Source: Paenirhodobacter populi (GTDB lineage Bacteria > Pseudomonadota > Alphaproteobacteria > Rhodobacterales > Rhodobacteraceae). Taken from it: DNA of 64,000 nucleotides. The stretch spans positions 248,001 through 312,000 of the forward strand of contig NZ_SAUZ01000001.1 in NCBI RefSeq assembly GCF_004022215.1, read 5' to 3'. The notes below the pieces were generated by a model that worked only from the letters and a program-made list of their open reading frames with translations, was not told the DNA's origin and did not search any database. The translations under genes were made by a program, and so were the position numbers. Every line of letters begins with the position of its first letter. Within the stretch, counting starts at the first letter, position 1. Shown here piece after piece: positions 10,164 through 21,667 of the stretch.

Positions 10164-11201
10164 ATGGCTGAGTTTCTGGCAACACCATTCGGAACATTCC
10201 TCCTGATCCTGGGGCAATGTCTTCTGGTCACGGTCTGCATCCTGGTCGCGCTGGCCTTCCTGATGTATGCCGACCGCAAGATCTGGGCGGCGGTGCAGAT
10301 GCGCCGGGGGCCGAACGTCGTCGGCGTCTTCGGCCTCCTGCAGAGCTTCGCCGACTTCGGCAAATACATCATCAAGGAAATCGTCGTGCCCGCGGGGGCC
10401 GACAAGTCGGTCTATTTCATCGCGCCGATGCTGTCCTTCATCCTGCCGGTGATCGCCTGGGCGGTGATCCCGTGGAACACGGGCTGGGTGATTTCCGACA
10501 TCAACGTGGCGATCCTCTATATCTTCGCGGTCTCCTCGCTCGAGGTTTACGGCGTGATCATGGGGGGCTGGGCGTCGAACTCGAAATACCCGTTCCTCGG
10601 CTCGCTGCGGTCCGCCGCGCAGATGGTGTCCTACGAGGTCTCGATCGGCCTGATCATCATCGGGGTGATCATCTCGACCGGCTCGATGAACTTCGGCGCC
10701 ATCGTCGACGCGCAGAGGGGGTCGTTCGGGCTGTTCAACTGGTACTGGCTGCCGCATCTGCCGATGGTGGCGCTATTCTTCATCTCGGCGCTGGCGGAAA
10801 CCAACCGTCCGCCGTTCGACCTGCCTGAAGCGGAATCCGAACTCGTCGCGGGCTATCAGGTCGAATATTCCTCGACCCCGTTCCTTCTGTTCATGATCGG
10901 CGAGCTGATGGCCGTGGTGCTGATGTGCGCGCTGATCAGCCTGCTGTTCTTCGGCGGCTGGCTGAGCCCGATCCCGGGCCTGCCGGACGGGGTGTGGTGG
11001 ATGGTGATCAAGATGGCTTTGTGCTTCTTCGCCATCTCGATGGTGAAGGCGATCACGCCGCGCTACCGCTACGACCAGCTCATGCGGATCGGCTGGAAGG
11101 TGTTCCTGCCGCTGTCGCTCGCCTGGGTGGTGATCGTGGCGTTTCTGGCGAAATTCGAAATTCTCGGCGGCTTCTGGGCGCGCTGGACCATAGGAAGCTG
11201 A
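10164..11201 (+). CDS. nuoH: NADH-quinone oxidoreductase subunit H
   Basis: A 345-residue membrane subunit with about eight transmembrane helices that forms much of the quinone chamber. The conserved [17 protein letters not shown] loop and [11 protein letters not shown] follow helix 1, and the acidic loop [21 protein letters not shown] is the family hallmark. The frame extends upstream to 10131, but the ATG at 10164 gives the standard N-terminus ([10 protein letters not shown]) and is preceded by GAGGGAC. The upstream 63-base gap contains ACCCGCATCCG at 10115-10125. Confidence 0.96.
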   Translation: MAEFLATPFGTFLLILGQCLLVTVCILVALAFLMYADRKIWAAVQMRRGPNVVGVFGLLQSFADFGKYIIKEIVVPAGADKSVYFIAPMLSFILPVIAWAVIPWNTGWVISDINVAILYIFAVSSLEVYGVIMGGWASNSKYPFLGSLRSAAQMVSYEVSIGLIIIGVIISTGSMNFGAIVDAQRGSFGLFNWYWLPHLPMVALFFISALAETNRPPFDLPEAESELVAGYQVEYSSTPFLLFMIGELMAVVLMCALISLLFFGGWLSPIPGLPDGVWWMVIKMALCFFAISMVKAITPRYRYDQLMRIGWKVFLPLSLAWVVIVAFLAKFEILGGFWARWTIGS

Positions 11202-11219
11202 GTGGGGGGAGACTGAGCC

Positions 11220-11711
11220 ATGGCATTCGACTACGGACGCGCAGCGAAGTATTTCGTCCTTTGGGATTTCATCAAGGGATTCCAGATCGGGTTGCGTTAC
11301 TTCTTCGCGCCCAAGGCGACGATCAACTACCCGCATGAAAAGGGGCCGCTGTCGCCGCGCTTTCGCGGCGAACATGCGCAGCGCCGCTATCCGAACGGCG
11401 AGGAACGCTGCATCGCCTGCAAGCTGTGCGAGGCGATCTGCCCCGCGCAGGCGATCACCATCGATGCCGAGACCCGCGCCGACGGCTCGCGCCGCACCAC
11501 GCGCTACGACATCGACATGACGAAATGCATCTATTGCGGTTTTTGTCAGGAAGCCTGCCCGGTTGATGCTATCGTGCAGGGGCCGAATTTCGAATTCGCC
11601 ACCGAAACCCGCGAGGAGCTGTTCTACGACAAGGCCAAGCTGCTGGACAACGGCGACCGTTGGGAAGTGGAGATCGCCCGCAACATCGAACTGGATGCAC
11701 CCTACAGATGA
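11220..11711 (+). CDS. nuoI: NADH-quinone oxidoreductase subunit I
   Basis: A 163-residue ferredoxin-type subunit carrying clusters N6a and N6b. Cys64, 67, 70 and 74 ([12 protein letters not shown]) and Cys103, 106, 109 and 113 ([12 protein letters not shown]) are the ligands. The N-terminal amphipathic segment contacts the membrane arm. It links NuoG to NuoB. The stop is overlapped by the start of the next gene at 11708 (ATGA). Confidence 0.96.
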   Translation: MAFDYGRAAKYFVLWDFIKGFQIGLRYFFAPKATINYPHEKGPLSPRFRGEHAQRRYPNGEERCIACKLCEAICPAQAITIDAETRADGSRRTTRYDIDMTKCIYCGFCQEACPVDAIVQGPNFEFATETREELFYDKAKLLDNGDRWEVEIARNIELDAPYR

Positions 11712-12118
11712 ACGAGGAATTCTCGAAACTCTTCAAGACGATGATGGAGCAGGGGACGGAAATGGCCCGCCTGTTCAATCCGGCATTGGAAAGCTTCAGT
11801 CCCGTCAATTTCGAGAAATTCTTCCCCACCATGTCGAAGGACATGATGGAGATCTGGTTCGGCCGGACCTTCAACCGCGAAGGGCTGGATGCGCGCACGC
11901 GGCTGTTGCTGACGATCGCGGCGCTGACGGTTCTGGGTGCGCAGGCCGATGCGCAACTGCGGCTGACGATCCGCCACGCGCTGGAAGCCGGCGCGACACA
12001 GCGGGAGATCGCCGAGGCGATCTTTCAGATGAGCATGTTCGGCGGCGTGCCCGCCATGACCCGCGCGCTGGAGATCGCGCGATCGGTCTTTGACGAGAAA
12101 TCGGGGGATAACACATGA
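11708..12118 (+). CDS. Carboxymuconolactone decarboxylase-fold protein without cysteines, inside the nuo operon
   Basis: 136 residues. Residues about 56-125 ([20 protein letters not shown], then [20 protein letters not shown] and GGVPAM) match the CMD/AhpD-type helical fold. Redox-active members use a CxxC pair, but this protein has no cysteine at all, so AhpD-like peroxidase chemistry is excluded; a pi-oxoacid lyase or purely structural role remains open. Four-base overlaps with nuoI upstream and nuoJ downstream fix it in the operon. The first 50 residues are Met/Phe-rich and amphipathic, which could help contact the membrane arm. Confidence 0.8.
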   Translation: MNEEFSKLFKTMMEQGTEMARLFNPALESFSPVNFEKFFPTMSKDMMEIWFGRTFNREGLDARTRLLLTIAALTVLGAQADAQLRLTIRHALEAGATQREIAEAIFQMSMFGGVPAMTRALEIARSVFDEKSGDNT

Positions 12119-12716
12119 TGGCGTTTGCGTTCTGGCTGTTCGCCGTGGTGGCGGTGGTCGCGGGCTTCATGGTGGTCATGGCGAAGAACCCGGTGCATTC
12201 GGTGCTGTGGCTGATCCTCACCTTCCTGTCGGCTTCGGGGCTGTTCGTGCTGCTGGGGGCGGAATTCGTCGCCATGCTGCTGATCATCGTCTATGTCGGC
12301 GCGGTGGCGGTGCTGTTCCTGTTTGTCGTCATGATGCTGGACGTCGATTTCGCCTCGCTGAAGGGCGAACTGGTCAGATACATGCCGCTTGGCCTGCTGA
12401 TCGCGCTGGTCATGCTGATGCAGCTTGGCATCGGCTTCGGCGCATGGGCGACGGCGGATGGCTCGGCCGCGCTGCATCAGGCGCCGACGCCCGCGGACAT
12501 CCACAACACCAAGGCGCTCGGCCTGCTGATTTATGACCAATACCTTTACCTGTTCCAGGCCTCGGCGCTGGTGCTGCTGGTGGCGATGATCGGGGCGATC
12601 CTGCTGACCCTGCGGCACCGCACCGACGTCAAGCGGCAGAACGTCATCGAACAGATGCACCGCGATCCGGCCAAGTCGCTGGAGCTTGTGGACGTCAAAC
12701 CGGGGCAGGGCTTGTA

Positions 12717-12717
<1 letters not shown>
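12115..12717 (+). CDS. nuoJ: NADH-quinone oxidoreductase subunit J
   Basis: A 200-residue membrane subunit with five predicted transmembrane helices. The conserved helix 3 segment ([26 protein letters not shown]) carries the pi-bulge glycine region that links the quinone cavity to the antiporter modules. Start ATG overlaps the preceding CMD-fold gene by four bases; its TAA stop shares one base with the ATG of a 36-codon ORF described next. Confidence 0.95.
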
Positions 12718-13129
<412 letters not shown>

Positions 13130-13133
13130 GAGC

Positions 13134-15107
13134 ATGGAAACGATCATTCTTCTTGCCCCGCTGTTCGGAGCGGTCGTGGCAGGCTTCGGCTGGCGGCTGA
13201 TCGGGGAAAAGGGCGCGCTGGCGCTGACCACCGGCCTGTTGTTCCTGTCCTGCCTGCTCAGCTGGATCGTCTTTTTCGGCTTCGACGGCACGACGCGGCA
13301 TGTCACGCTGATGCGGTTTCTGGAATCCGGCACGCTCGACGTCACCTGGGGGCTGCGGCTCGACCGGCTGACGGCGATCATGCTGATCGTGGTGACGACG
13401 GTTTCGGCGCTCGTGCATCTGTATAGCTGGGGCTATATGGCGGACGACCCGGAATTCGACGCGGACGAGCCCTACAAGGCCCGCTTCTTCGCCTATCTGT
13501 CCTTCTTCACCTTCACCATGCTGGCGCTGGTGACGGCGGACAATCTGCTGCAGATGTTCTTCGGCTGGGAAGGGGTGGGGCTGGCGTCCTACCTGTTGAT
13601 CGGCTTCTACTTCAAGCGGCCCTCGGCCGGGGCCGCGGCGATCAAGGCCTTCGTGATGAACCGGGTCGGTGATTTCGGCTTCCTGATGGCGATGTTCGGG
13701 CTGTTCTATCTGGCCGGATCGCTGGATTTCGACACGATCTTCGCGCAAGCGCCCGAGATTGCGCAAACCACCGTCGCCTTCCTGTGGCGCGACTGGAACG
13801 CGGCGGAGATCGTCTGCTTCTTCCTCTTCGTCGGCGCGATGGGGAAATCGGCGCAGCTGTTCCTGCACACATGGTTGCCCGACGCGATGGAGGGGCCGAC
13901 GCCGGTTTCCGCGCTGATCCACGCCGCGACGATGGTCACCGCCGGGGTGTTCCTCCTGGCGCGGATGTCGCCGCTCTTTGAATACGCGACCGAGGTGAAG
14001 CATTTCGTCGTCTTCATCGGCGCCACCACCGCCTTCTTCGCGGCGACGGTGGGGCTGGTGCAGAACGACATCAAGCGGGTGATCGCCTATTCGACCTGTT
14101 CGCAGTTGGGCTACATGTTCGTCGCGGCGGGGGTGGGGCTTTATCCGGTGGCGATGTTCCACCTGTTCACCCATGCCTTCTTCAAGGCGATGCTGTTCCT
14201 TGGCGCGGGCTCGGTCATCACGGCGATGCACCACGAACAGGACATGCGCAATTACGGCGGCCTGCGGGCCAAGATCCCGCTGACCTTCTGGGCGATGCTG
14301 ATCGGCACGCTGGCCATCACCGGCGTCGGCATTCCGCTGACCCATATCGGCTTCGCGGGTTTCCTGTCGAAGGACGCGGTGATCGAGGGCGCATGGGGGG
14401 CCGGGGCGGGCTATGCCTACTGGATGCTGATCATCTCGGCCGTCTTCACCGCCTTCTATTCCTGGCGGCTGATGTTCCTGACCTTCTGGGGCGCGCCGCG
14501 GGGCGATCATCATGCGCATGACCACGCGCATGAAAGCCCGATGGTGATGCTGATCCCGCTTGGCGTTCTGGCGCTCGGCGCGGTCTTCGCCGGGATGATC
14601 TGGTACAACAGCTTCTTTGGCAGCGAGGCGGGGATCGCCTCCTTCTTCGCCACCGAATCCGGTGCGGTCAGCCCCGCGCTGGACCACGAGGTGCTGGAGG
14701 CCGCGCACCATACCCCGCTGCTGGTCACCGCCTCGCCCTTCATCGCGATGCTGGTTGGCTTCGGCACGGCGTGGCTGTTCTACATCCGCGATACGGGCCT
14801 GCCCGCGCGGATGGCGGCGCGGTTCGGGCTGCTCTACCGCTTCCTTCTCAACAAATGGTATTTCGACGAGATCTATGACCTGCTTTTCGTGCGCACCACG
14901 AAGGGCCTTGGCAACTTCCTGTGGAAGAAGGGCGACGTGAAGATCATCGACGGGACCGTCAACGGGGTTGCGCTCGGCATCGTGCCGATGCTCGCCCGCC
15001 TCGCAGGCCGGATGCAGTCCGGCTACCTCTTCCACTATGCTTTCGCCATGGTCATCGGCCTCGTCGTTCTGATGTTCTGGGTCGTCCTGGCCGGGGGGTC
15101 CCAATAA
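13134..15107 (+). CDS. nuoL: NADH-quinone oxidoreductase subunit L
   Basis: A 657-residue antiporter-like subunit at the distal end of the membrane arm, with about 14 core helices plus the long lateral helix near the C-terminus. [23 protein letters not shown] and the Lys-containing [35 protein letters not shown] region are the proton-channel hallmarks. A histidine-rich loop starts near residue 458 ([12 protein letters not shown]). It starts five bases after nuoK and its TAA shares a base with the nuoM ATG. Confidence 0.96.
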   Translation: METIILLAPLFGAVVAGFGWRLIGEKGALALTTGLLFLSCLLSWIVFFGFDGTTRHVTLMRFLESGTLDVTWGLRLDRLTAIMLIVVTTVSALVHLYSWGYMADDPEFDADEPYKARFFAYLSFFTFTMLALVTADNLLQMFFGWEGVGLASYLLIGFYFKRPSAGAAAIKAFVMNRVGDFGFLMAMFGLFYLAGSLDFDTIFAQAPEIAQTTVAFLWRDWNAAEIVCFFLFVGAMGKSAQLFLHTWLPDAMEGPTPVSALIHAATMVTAGVFLLARMSPLFEYATEVKHFVVFIGATTAFFAATVGLVQNDIKRVIAYSTCSQLGYMFVAAGVGLYPVAMFHLFTHAFFKAMLFLGAGSVITAMHHEQDMRNYGGLRAKIPLTFWAMLIGTLAITGVGIPLTHIGFAGFLSKDAVIEGAWGAGAGYAYWMLIISAVFTAFYSWRLMFLTFWGAPRGDHHAHDHAHESPMVMLIPLGVLALGAVFAGMIWYNSFFGSEAGIASFFATESGAVSPALDHEVLEAAHHTPLLVTASPFIAMLVGFGTAWLFYIRDTGLPARMAARFGLLYRFLLNKWYFDEIYDLLFVRTTKGLGNFLWKKGDVKIIDGTVNGVALGIVPMLARLAGRMQSGYLFHYAFAMVIGLVVLMFWVVLAGGSQ

Positions 15108-16633
15108 TGGAAAACCTGCTTTCCATCATCACTTTCGTTCCCCTCGTGGCCGCGACGATCCTGGCGCTGGTGCAGCACGGGCAGAGCGAGGCGGCCGACC
15201 GGAACGCCCGCTGGTTCGCGCTGATCACCACGATCGTCACCTTCCTGATCTCCCTGTTCCTGCTGGTGGGCTTCGACCGCACCAATCCGGACTTCCAGTT
15301 CGTCGAGGAATATCACTGGATCCTCGGGATGAAATACAAGGTGGGGGTGGACGGGATCTCGGTCCTGTTCGTGGTGCTGATCACCTTCCTGATGCCGATC
15401 ACCGTCGGCGCCGCCTGGATCGAGAACCGGCGCGTCAAGGAATACATGGTCACCTTCCTGATCCTCGAAGGGCTGATGATCGGCGTGTTCACCGCGCTCG
15501 ACATGGTGCTGTTCTACCTGTTCTTCGAGGCGAGCCTGATCCCGATGTTCCTTGTGATCGGCATCTGGGGTGGGCGGCAGCGGATCTACGCGACCTTCAA
15601 GTTCTTCCTCTACACCTTCTTCGGCTCGGTGGTGATGCTGGTCGCGATGATCGCGATGTTCGTGCAGACCGGCACCACCGACATCACCGAGCTGATGCAA
15701 TACACCTTCCCGACCGAGACGATGACCGTACTTGGCATCTCGATCCCTGGCGGGATGCAGACGCTCTTGTTCCTTGCCTTCTTCGTGTCCTTCGCGGTGA
15801 AGGTGCCGATGTGGCCGGTGCATACCTGGCTGCCCGACGCGCACGTTCAGGCGCCGACGGCGGGGTCTGTCGACCTTGCGGCGATCCTGCTGAAGATGGG
15901 CGGCTACGGCTTCCTGCGCTTTTCGCTGCCGATGTTCCCGGCGGGTGCGAGCATCATGGCCGATTTCATCATGACGCTGTCGGTGATCGCGATCATCTGG
16001 ACCTCGCTCGTCGCGCTGATGCAGACGGACATGAAGCGGCTGATCGCCTATTCCTCGGTCGCGCATATGGGCTTCGTCACCATCGGCATCTTTGCGGTGA
16101 ACCAGCAGGGGATCGACGGCGCGATGTTCCAGATGCTGTCGCACGGGGTGGTGTCCTCGGCGCTGTTCCTGTCGGTCGGCGTTCTGTATGAACGGCTCCA
16201 CACCCGCGAGATCGCCGCCTATGGCGGGATCATGAAGCGGATGCCCGCCTATGCGATGATCTTCATGTTCTTCACCATGGCGAACATCGGCCTGCCGGGC
16301 ACCTCGGGGTTCATCGGTGAATTCCTCGCGATCACCGGGGCGTTCCAGGCGCACAGCACCATCGGCTTCTTCGCGGCGACCGGGGTGATCCTGTCAGCGG
16401 CCTACGGGCTGTGGCTGTATCGCCGGATCTTCATGGGGCCCTTGGTGAAGGAAAGCCTGAAGGGGCTGAAGGATCTTGACCTGCGCGAAAAGCTGATGCT
16501 GATCCCGCTCGTCGTGCTGATCGTGGCGCTTGGGGTCTATCCGCCCTTCATCACCGATATCGTCGGCCCGACGGTCGTCCGTCTGGTGCAGAACTATGAC
16601 GCTGCCATCGCCGTCTTTACGGCCGGTCAGTGA
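15107..16633 (+). CDS. nuoM: NADH-quinone oxidoreductase subunit M
   Basis: A 508-residue antiporter-like membrane subunit with about 14 helices. The key glutamate is in [15 protein letters not shown], the central lysine in [20 protein letters not shown], and the second lysine region in [19 protein letters not shown]. The frame is open upstream to 14921, but that part overlaps nuoL; ATG 15107 gives the normal N-terminus ([10 protein letters not shown]) and abuts the nuoL stop. Confidence 0.96.
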   Translation: MENLLSIITFVPLVAATILALVQHGQSEAADRNARWFALITTIVTFLISLFLLVGFDRTNPDFQFVEEYHWILGMKYKVGVDGISVLFVVLITFLMPITVGAAWIENRRVKEYMVTFLILEGLMIGVFTALDMVLFYLFFEASLIPMFLVIGIWGGRQRIYATFKFFLYTFFGSVVMLVAMIAMFVQTGTTDITELMQYTFPTETMTVLGISIPGGMQTLLFLAFFVSFAVKVPMWPVHTWLPDAHVQAPTAGSVDLAAILLKMGGYGFLRFSLPMFPAGASIMADFIMTLSVIAIIWTSLVALMQTDMKRLIAYSSVAHMGFVTIGIFAVNQQGIDGAMFQMLSHGVVSSALFLSVGVLYERLHTREIAAYGGIMKRMPAYAMIFMFFTMANIGLPGTSGFIGEFLAITGAFQAHSTIGFFAATGVILSAAYGLWLYRRIFMGPLVKESLKGLKDLDLREKLMLIPLVVLIVALGVYPPFITDIVGPTVVRLVQNYDAAIAVFTAGQ

Positions 16634-16646
16634 GGGAGAAAGAACG

Positions 16647-18086
16647 ATGACTTCTGCGGATTTCTCCACCGTCCTGCCGGAATTCCTGCTGGCGGTCTAC
16701 GCCATGGCGGCGCTGCTTTACGGGGTCTGGGCCGGCAAGGACAAGACGGCGGTGACGCTGCTGTGGGTGACGGTCGGTGTGATGCTGCTGCTGGGCCTGT
16801 GGGTCGGCGCGGGCGGATCGGGGTCGCGCACGGCCTTTGGCGGGCTCTTCATCGACGATGCCTATGCGCGCTTCACCAAGGTGCTGGCGCTGTTCTCCGC
16901 CGCCGCCGTGATGGCGATGAGCGCCGACTACATGCAGCGGCGCAACCTCTTGCGGTTCGAATTCCCGGTGCTGGTGGCGCTCGCCGTCGTCGGCATGATG
17001 ATGATGGTTTCGGCCGGCGATCTGATGTCGCTCTATCTGGGGCTCGAGCTGATGTCGCTGTCGCTCTACATCGTGGCGGCGCTGCGGCGCGATTCCGCGC
17101 GGTCCTCCGAGGCGGGGCTGAAGTATTTCGTGCTCGGCTCGCTCAGCTCGGGGCTGCTGCTCTACGGCGCCTCGCTGACCTACGGTTTCGCGGGGACGAC
17201 GAGCTTTGCCGGCATCATCACCGTGGTGCAGGACGGGCATCTGCCGCTCGGCGTGCTGTTCGGCATGGTGTTCATGATCTCGGGGCTGGCGTTCAAGGTC
17301 TCGGCGGTGCCGTTCCACATGTGGACGCCCGACGTCTACGAAGGCTCGCCCACGCCGGTGACGGCCTTCTTCGCCACCGCGCCCAAGGCTGCGGCGATGG
17401 CGCTGATCGGGCGGCTGCTGTTCGACGCCTTCGGGCAGGTGACGGGCGACTGGGGGCAGGTGATCGCGCTGATCGCGCTGGCCTCGATGTTCCTTGGCGC
17501 CATCGCCGGGGTCGTGCAGACCGACATCAAGCGGCTGATGGCCTATTCCTCGATCACCCATATGGGCTTCGCGCTTCTGGGCCTGCTCGCCGGCACCGCC
17601 GCGGGGGTGGAGGCGACGCTGATCTACATGACGATCTATGTCGCCACCAATGTCGGCGTCTTCGCCTTCATCCTGTCGATGGAACGCGACGGGCAGCCGG
17701 TCACCAACCTGACGGCGCTGAACCAGTATGCGCAGGCGCAACCGGTGCGGGCCTGGGCGGTGCTGGTGCTGTTCTTCTCGCTTGCCGGGGTGCCGCCGAT
17801 GGTGGGCTTCTTCGGTAAGTTGACGGTGATCCGGGCGGCGCTGTCGGGCGGCTATGTCTGGGTGGCGGCGCTTGGCATCCTCGCCTCGGTCATCGCGGCC
17901 TATTACTATCTGCGGATCGTCTACTACATGTATTTCTCCGAAGAGGCCGAGACGCTCGACAGCCGGATGCCGCTGGTGCAGTTCGGGCTGCTGATGCTGG
18001 CCGCGGTGCTGACGCTGGCGGGGGCGATCAACCTCTTCGGGCTCGAAGGCGCGGCGGCGTCGGCGGCGGCATCCCTTGTGCAATGA
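16647..18086 (+). CDS. nuoN: NADH-quinone oxidoreductase subunit N
   Basis: A 479-residue antiporter-like subunit, last of the 14 nuo genes. The family pattern is visible: [20 protein letters not shown] with the conserved Glu, [20 protein letters not shown] with the conserved Lys, and [18 protein letters not shown]. Start ATG 16647 follows GAGGGAGAAAGA, a good ribosome site. The 3' end overlaps the putative TTG start of birA by 11 bases, so the operon reads through into housekeeping genes. Confidence 0.96.
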   Translation: MTSADFSTVLPEFLLAVYAMAALLYGVWAGKDKTAVTLLWVTVGVMLLLGLWVGAGGSGSRTAFGGLFIDDAYARFTKVLALFSAAAVMAMSADYMQRRNLLRFEFPVLVALAVVGMMMMVSAGDLMSLYLGLELMSLSLYIVAALRRDSARSSEAGLKYFVLGSLSSGLLLYGASLTYGFAGTTSFAGIITVVQDGHLPLGVLFGMVFMISGLAFKVSAVPFHMWTPDVYEGSPTPVTAFFATAPKAAAMALIGRLLFDAFGQVTGDWGQVIALIALASMFLGAIAGVVQTDIKRLMAYSSITHMGFALLGLLAGTAAGVEATLIYMTIYVATNVGVFAFILSMERDGQPVTNLTALNQYAQAQPVRAWAVLVLFFSLAGVPPMVGFFGKLTVIRAALSGGYVWVAALGILASVIAAYYYLRIVYYMYFSEEAETLDSRMPLVQFGLLMLAAVLTLAGAINLFGLEGAAASAAASLVQ

Positions 18087-18837
18087 TCTGACGGACTGGC
18101 CCGAGGGTGTCGCGCGCCATATCCTCGGCGCGGTCGACAGCACCATGTCCGAGGCCGCCCGTCTGGCCCCGCATCTGTCGGGGCCGGCGTGGATTCTGGC
18201 GCGCGAACAGACGGCGGCGCGGGGCCGGCGCGGCCGGGTCTGGCGCAGCCCGCCCGGCAATCTGGCGGCGACGCTGCTGTTCCGGCCGCAGGTGGCGCTG
18301 AGCCAGTGGGGGCTTTATTCCTTCGTCGCGGCGCTGGCGCTCGATACGGCGCTGGCGCGGGTCTCGGGGCCGCATGCGCGGCTGTCGATCAAATGGCCGA
18401 ACGATGTGCTGCTGAACGGCGGCAAGATCGCGGGGATCCTGCTCGAAACGATCGGGCAGGGGCCTGCGCCCGCGCATCTGGCGATCGGCTTCGGCGTGAA
18501 CCTCGAGGCCGCGCCGCCCGCCGCCGTGGTCGAACCCGGCGCGGTGACACCCGTGAGCCTTTTGGCCGAAACCGGCATCACCGTGGCGCCGGAAGAGTTC
18601 CTCGCGCCGCTGGCGATGGCCTTCGCGCGGCTTTCACGGCAATATGAGACAGAGGGCTTTGCGCCCATCCGGCAGGCATGGCTTTCACGGGCGGCGCGGC
18701 TTGGCCAGCCGGTGACGGCCCGAACCCAGACCCGCACGACCGAAGGCATCTTTGAAACCATCGACGAGGGCGGCGCGATGATCCTGCGCACGCCTCGGGG
18801 GCCGCAGGCGATCTCGGCGGCCGACGTGTTCTTCTGA
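18076..18837 (+). CDS. birA: Biotin--[acetyl-CoA-carboxylase] ligase
   Basis: About 253 residues. The biotin-AMP binding region is [10 protein letters not shown] followed by [20 protein letters not shown], and [20 protein letters not shown] holds the catalytic lysine motif. The C-terminal SH3-like domain is present (to [12 protein letters not shown]). There is no N-terminal helix-turn-helix, so this is the monofunctional type that biotinylates carboxylases and does not repress transcription. No ATG fits the N-terminus. TTG 18076 is the best start; CTG 18088 is an alternative. It overlaps nuoN. Confidence 0.9.
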   Translation: MCNDLTDWPEGVARHILGAVDSTMSEAARLAPHLSGPAWILAREQTAARGRRGRVWRSPPGNLAATLLFRPQVALSQWGLYSFVAALALDTALARVSGPHARLSIKWPNDVLLNGGKIAGILLETIGQGPAPAHLAIGFGVNLEAAPPAAVVEPGAVTPVSLLAETGITVAPEEFLAPLAMAFARLSRQYETEGFAPIRQAWLSRAARLGQPVTARTQTRTTEGIFETIDEGGAMILRTPRGPQAISAADVFF

Positions 18838-18846
18838 GGAGGCGGC

Positions 18847-19623
18847 ATGCTTCTGTGCATCGACTGCGGCAACACCAATACGGTCTTTTCGATCTGGGAC
18901 GGGGAAAGCTTCATCTCGACCTGGCGGATCGCCACCGATCACCGCCGCACGGCGGATGAATATTTCGTCTGGCTCAGCACGCTGATGAGCCTCAAGGGCA
19001 TCCATGCGAGCATCACCGAGGCGATCATCTCCTCGACCGTGCCGCGGGTGGTGTTCAACCTGCGCGTCCTGTGCAACCGCTACTTCGATTGCCGCCCCTT
19101 CGTGGTGGGCAAGCCGGGCTGCGAACTGCCCGTGGCGCCGCGCGTCGATCAGGGCGCGACCGTCGGGCCGGACCGCCTTGTCAATGCCGTCGCGGGGTTC
19201 GACCGGCATGGCGGGGACCTGATCGTCGTGGATTTCGGCACCGCCACGACCTTCGATGTGATCGACACCGATGGCGCCTATATCGGCGGGGTGATCGCGC
19301 CCGGCGTGAACCTGTCGCTCGAGGCGCTGCACATGGCCGCCGCCGCGCTGCCGCATGTCGACATCACCCACCCGGAAAAGGTGATCGGGACGAATACCGT
19401 CGCCTGTATCCAATCCGGGATCTTCTGGGGCTATATCGGTCTGGCCGAGGGCGTCGTGCGGCAAATCCGGGCGGAACACGGCCGACCGATGCGTGTTATC
19501 GCGACAGGGGGGCTTGCACCTTTGTTCGATCAAGGGTTTGACCTGTTCGACAAGGTCGAGGACGACCTGACGATTCACGGGCTCCGGCTCATTCATGATT
19601 ACAACAAGGGGCTGGCTGCGTGA
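18847..19623 (+). CDS. coaX: Type III pantothenate kinase
   Basis: A 258-residue cytosolic kinase making 4'-phosphopantothenate, the first step of coenzyme A synthesis. The phosphate-binding DCGNTNT (residues 6-12), the VDFGTATTFDVID segment and GGVIAPGVNLSLEALH are the ASKHA-fold hallmarks of CoaX. It follows birA after nine bases and its stop is overlapped by the GTG start of rnj. Confidence 0.93.
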   Translation: MLLCIDCGNTNTVFSIWDGESFISTWRIATDHRRTADEYFVWLSTLMSLKGIHASITEAIISSTVPRVVFNLRVLCNRYFDCRPFVVGKPGCELPVAPRVDQGATVGPDRLVNAVAGFDRHGGDLIVVDFGTATTFDVIDTDGAYIGGVIAPGVNLSLEALHMAAAALPHVDITHPEKVIGTNTVACIQSGIFWGYIGLAEGVVRQIRAEHGRPMRVIATGGLAPLFDQGFDLFDKVEDDLTIHGLRLIHDYNKGLAA

Positions 19624-21296
19624 GTGACCGTCTGATCTATCTTCCGCTTGGTGGTGCCGGTGAAATCGGCATGAACGCTTATGTCTTCGGCTACGGCCCG
19701 GCGGGGAAGGAGCGGCTGATCGTCATCGATCTGGGCGTGACCTTCCCCGATATGGACGGCACCCCCGGCGTCGATCTGATCATGGCGGATCTGGCCTGGC
19801 TCGAACAGAACGCCGACCGGATCGAGGCGATCTTCATCACCCACGCGCACGAAGACCATATCGGCGCGCTGTCGCATCTGTGGCCGAAGCTGCGCAAGAA
19901 AGTCTATGCGCGCAAGTTCACCGCCCGGATCGGCGCGCTGAAGCTGGAAGAGGCGGGCCTGCCCGGCGATATCATCACCGTGGTCGAGCCGCGTCCGAAG
20001 GTGGTCGAGGCCGGCCCCTTCAAGGTGCAGTTCGTGCCGCTCAGCCATTCCATTCCCGAAAGCTCGGCCCTCGTGATCGACACGCCCGCCGGGCGGATCG
20101 TCCACAGCGGGGATTTCAAGCTCGACGGCAATCCGGTCGTGGGCGAGCCCTTCGATCCCGTCCTGTGGCATGAAATCGCGCGCGAAGGCGATGGGGTCAA
20201 AATCCTGACCTGCGATTCGACCAATGTCTTTTCGCCGCATCCCGGCCGGTCGGAGGCGACGCTCGCCGAACCGCTCAGCAAGTTCATTGCCGAGCAGAAG
20301 GGGATGGTCGTGGCGACCACCTTCGCCTCGAACGTCGCGCGGCTGAAGACGCTGGCCGAGGCGGGCAGGGCGGCCGGGCGTTCCGTCTGCCTTCTGGGCC
20401 GGGCGATGAAGAAGATGGTCACCGCCGCCGAGGAAACCGGCGTCCTTCTGGGCATGCCCGGCACCATCCCGGTCGAGGCCGCGGTCGAGGTCCCGCGCGA
20501 GAACCTCCTGCTGATCGTCACCGGTTCTCAGGGCGAACGGCGCGCGGCGACGGCGCAGCTCAGCCGCGGCCGGTATCTGGGGCTGGAGATGAAGGCGGGC
20601 GACACCTTCCTGTTCTCCTCCCGCGTCATTCCGGGCAACGAACGCGGCGTGATCCGCATCATCAACAATTTCTCGGAAATGGGCGTCGATGTGGTCGATG
20701 ACCACGACGGGCTCTATCACGTCTCGGGCCACGCCAACCGCCCGGACCTTGAGGCCGTGCACGACCTGCTGCGGCCGAAGATGCTGATCCCGATGCACGG
20801 CGAACACCGGCACCTGCGCGAACACGCCAAGATCGGCATTGCCAAGGGCATCCCCTCGGCCGTCGCGGTGAACGGCACGATGCTCGACCTGACCGGCGAT
20901 GTGCCGCAGGTCGCCGAATATGTCGAGGCGGGCCGGACCTATCTGGACGGCTCGGTGCTGATCGGCGCGCTCGACGGCGTTGTGCGTGACCGGATGCGGA
21001 TGGCGCTGAACGGGCTGGTGCTGATCACCGTCATCATCGACGAGGAGGACGAGCCCCTCGGCGACGCCTGGGTCGAGCTGATGGGCCTGCCCGAGACGGG
21101 CCGCTCCAACGCCTCGCTCGCCGCCCGGATCGAGGATGAGCTGGCCGAGTTCCTCGACCGCGTCACGGGCAAGATCATCGCCTCCGACGACAGGATGGAC
21201 GAGGCCCTGCGCCGCATCGCCCGGCAGGTGACGATGGAAGAGGTCGGCAAGAAGCCCGAGGTGGTGATCGTCCTTTCGCGGCTGATGGCGGAATAG
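19620..21296 (+). CDS. rnj: Ribonuclease J
   Basis: A 558-residue metallo-beta-lactamase/beta-CASP nuclease that degrades and processes RNA (5' exonuclease and endonuclease activities in the family). The metal motif HAHEDH (residues 75-80) and the later DFKLDGNPVV and GHANRPDLEAVHDLL motifs are intact. The start is GTG 19620, overlapping the coaX stop as GTGA. It is the last gene of the co-directional series that begins at nuoA; no classic terminator follows, but two inverted repeat elements do (21341-21540). Confidence 0.93.
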   Translation: MSDRLIYLPLGGAGEIGMNAYVFGYGPAGKERLIVIDLGVTFPDMDGTPGVDLIMADLAWLEQNADRIEAIFITHAHEDHIGALSHLWPKLRKKVYARKFTARIGALKLEEAGLPGDIITVVEPRPKVVEAGPFKVQFVPLSHSIPESSALVIDTPAGRIVHSGDFKLDGNPVVGEPFDPVLWHEIAREGDGVKILTCDSTNVFSPHPGRSEATLAEPLSKFIAEQKGMVVATTFASNVARLKTLAEAGRAAGRSVCLLGRAMKKMVTAAEETGVLLGMPGTIPVEAAVEVPRENLLLIVTGSQGERRAATAQLSRGRYLGLEMKAGDTFLFSSRVIPGNERGVIRIINNFSEMGVDVVDDHDGLYHVSGHANRPDLEAVHDLLRPKMLIPMHGEHRHLREHAKIGIAKGIPSAVAVNGTMLDLTGDVPQVAEYVEAGRTYLDGSVLIGALDGVVRDRMRMALNGLVLITVIIDEEDEPLGDAWVELMGLPETGRSNASLAARIEDELAEFLDRVTGKIIASDDRMDEALRRIARQVTMEEVGKKPEVVIVLSRLMAE

Positions 21297-21340
21297 GAAG
21301 AGCACGTTTCACTCCCCCGAGCCGGCCTCCCTGCCATTCA

Positions 21341-21395
21341 TCTTTCCATAAATATCCCGGGGGTGAGCGCGGAACGCGCGAGGGGGCTGGCCCCC
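21341..21395 (+). repeat. Interspersed repeat copy 1 (head first on + strand)
   Basis: The head CCATAAATATCCCGGGGG (from 21346) is preceded by TCATCTTT. The variable hairpin is GCGCG-GAA-CGCGC (21367-21379). The constant hairpin is GGGGGCTGGCCCCC (21382-21395). It forms an inverted pair with copy 2; in this pair the constant hairpins face each other. Confidence 0.9.
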
Positions 21396-21481
21396 TTCTT
21401 CGCTCACGACCTGTGGGACGCAGGGTTTGACGCGCGGTTCCTGAAATACTCGACCGACAGCATCGGCGGGAGGCGTGGAAA

Positions 21482-21540
21482 GGGGGCCAGCCCCCTCGCG
21501 CGTTCCGCGCTCACCCCCGGGATATTTAAGGAAAAACGAC
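21482..21540 (-). repeat. Interspersed repeat copy 2 (inverted)
   Basis: The constant hairpin GGGGGC-CA-GCCCCC is at 21482-21495, the variable stem GCGCG-TTC-CGCGC at 21499-21511, then CCCCCGGGATATTTAAGG and an AAAAACGAC tail. The variable stem is the same as in copy 1, so the pair could also fold as one long cruciform with about 86 bases between the arms. The DNA between and around the two copies (21297-21667) holds no recognisable gene. Confidence 0.9.
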
Positions 21541-21667
21541 GGGCAACAGACTGTCGAGTGGGATTCGGAGGCCCTTCGGGCAGGGGCGTGGGAATTCCGG
21601 TGTCGCGCCCCCTGTAAATCCACCTCTCCGCGCCCTATCCTTCTGAAAAGACGCGAAGGGGCAGAAC

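Noticed and set aside
16617-18260. Open frame of 547 codons opposite nuoN
   Set aside because: Arg/His-rich antisense translation without a domain; nuoN is clear.
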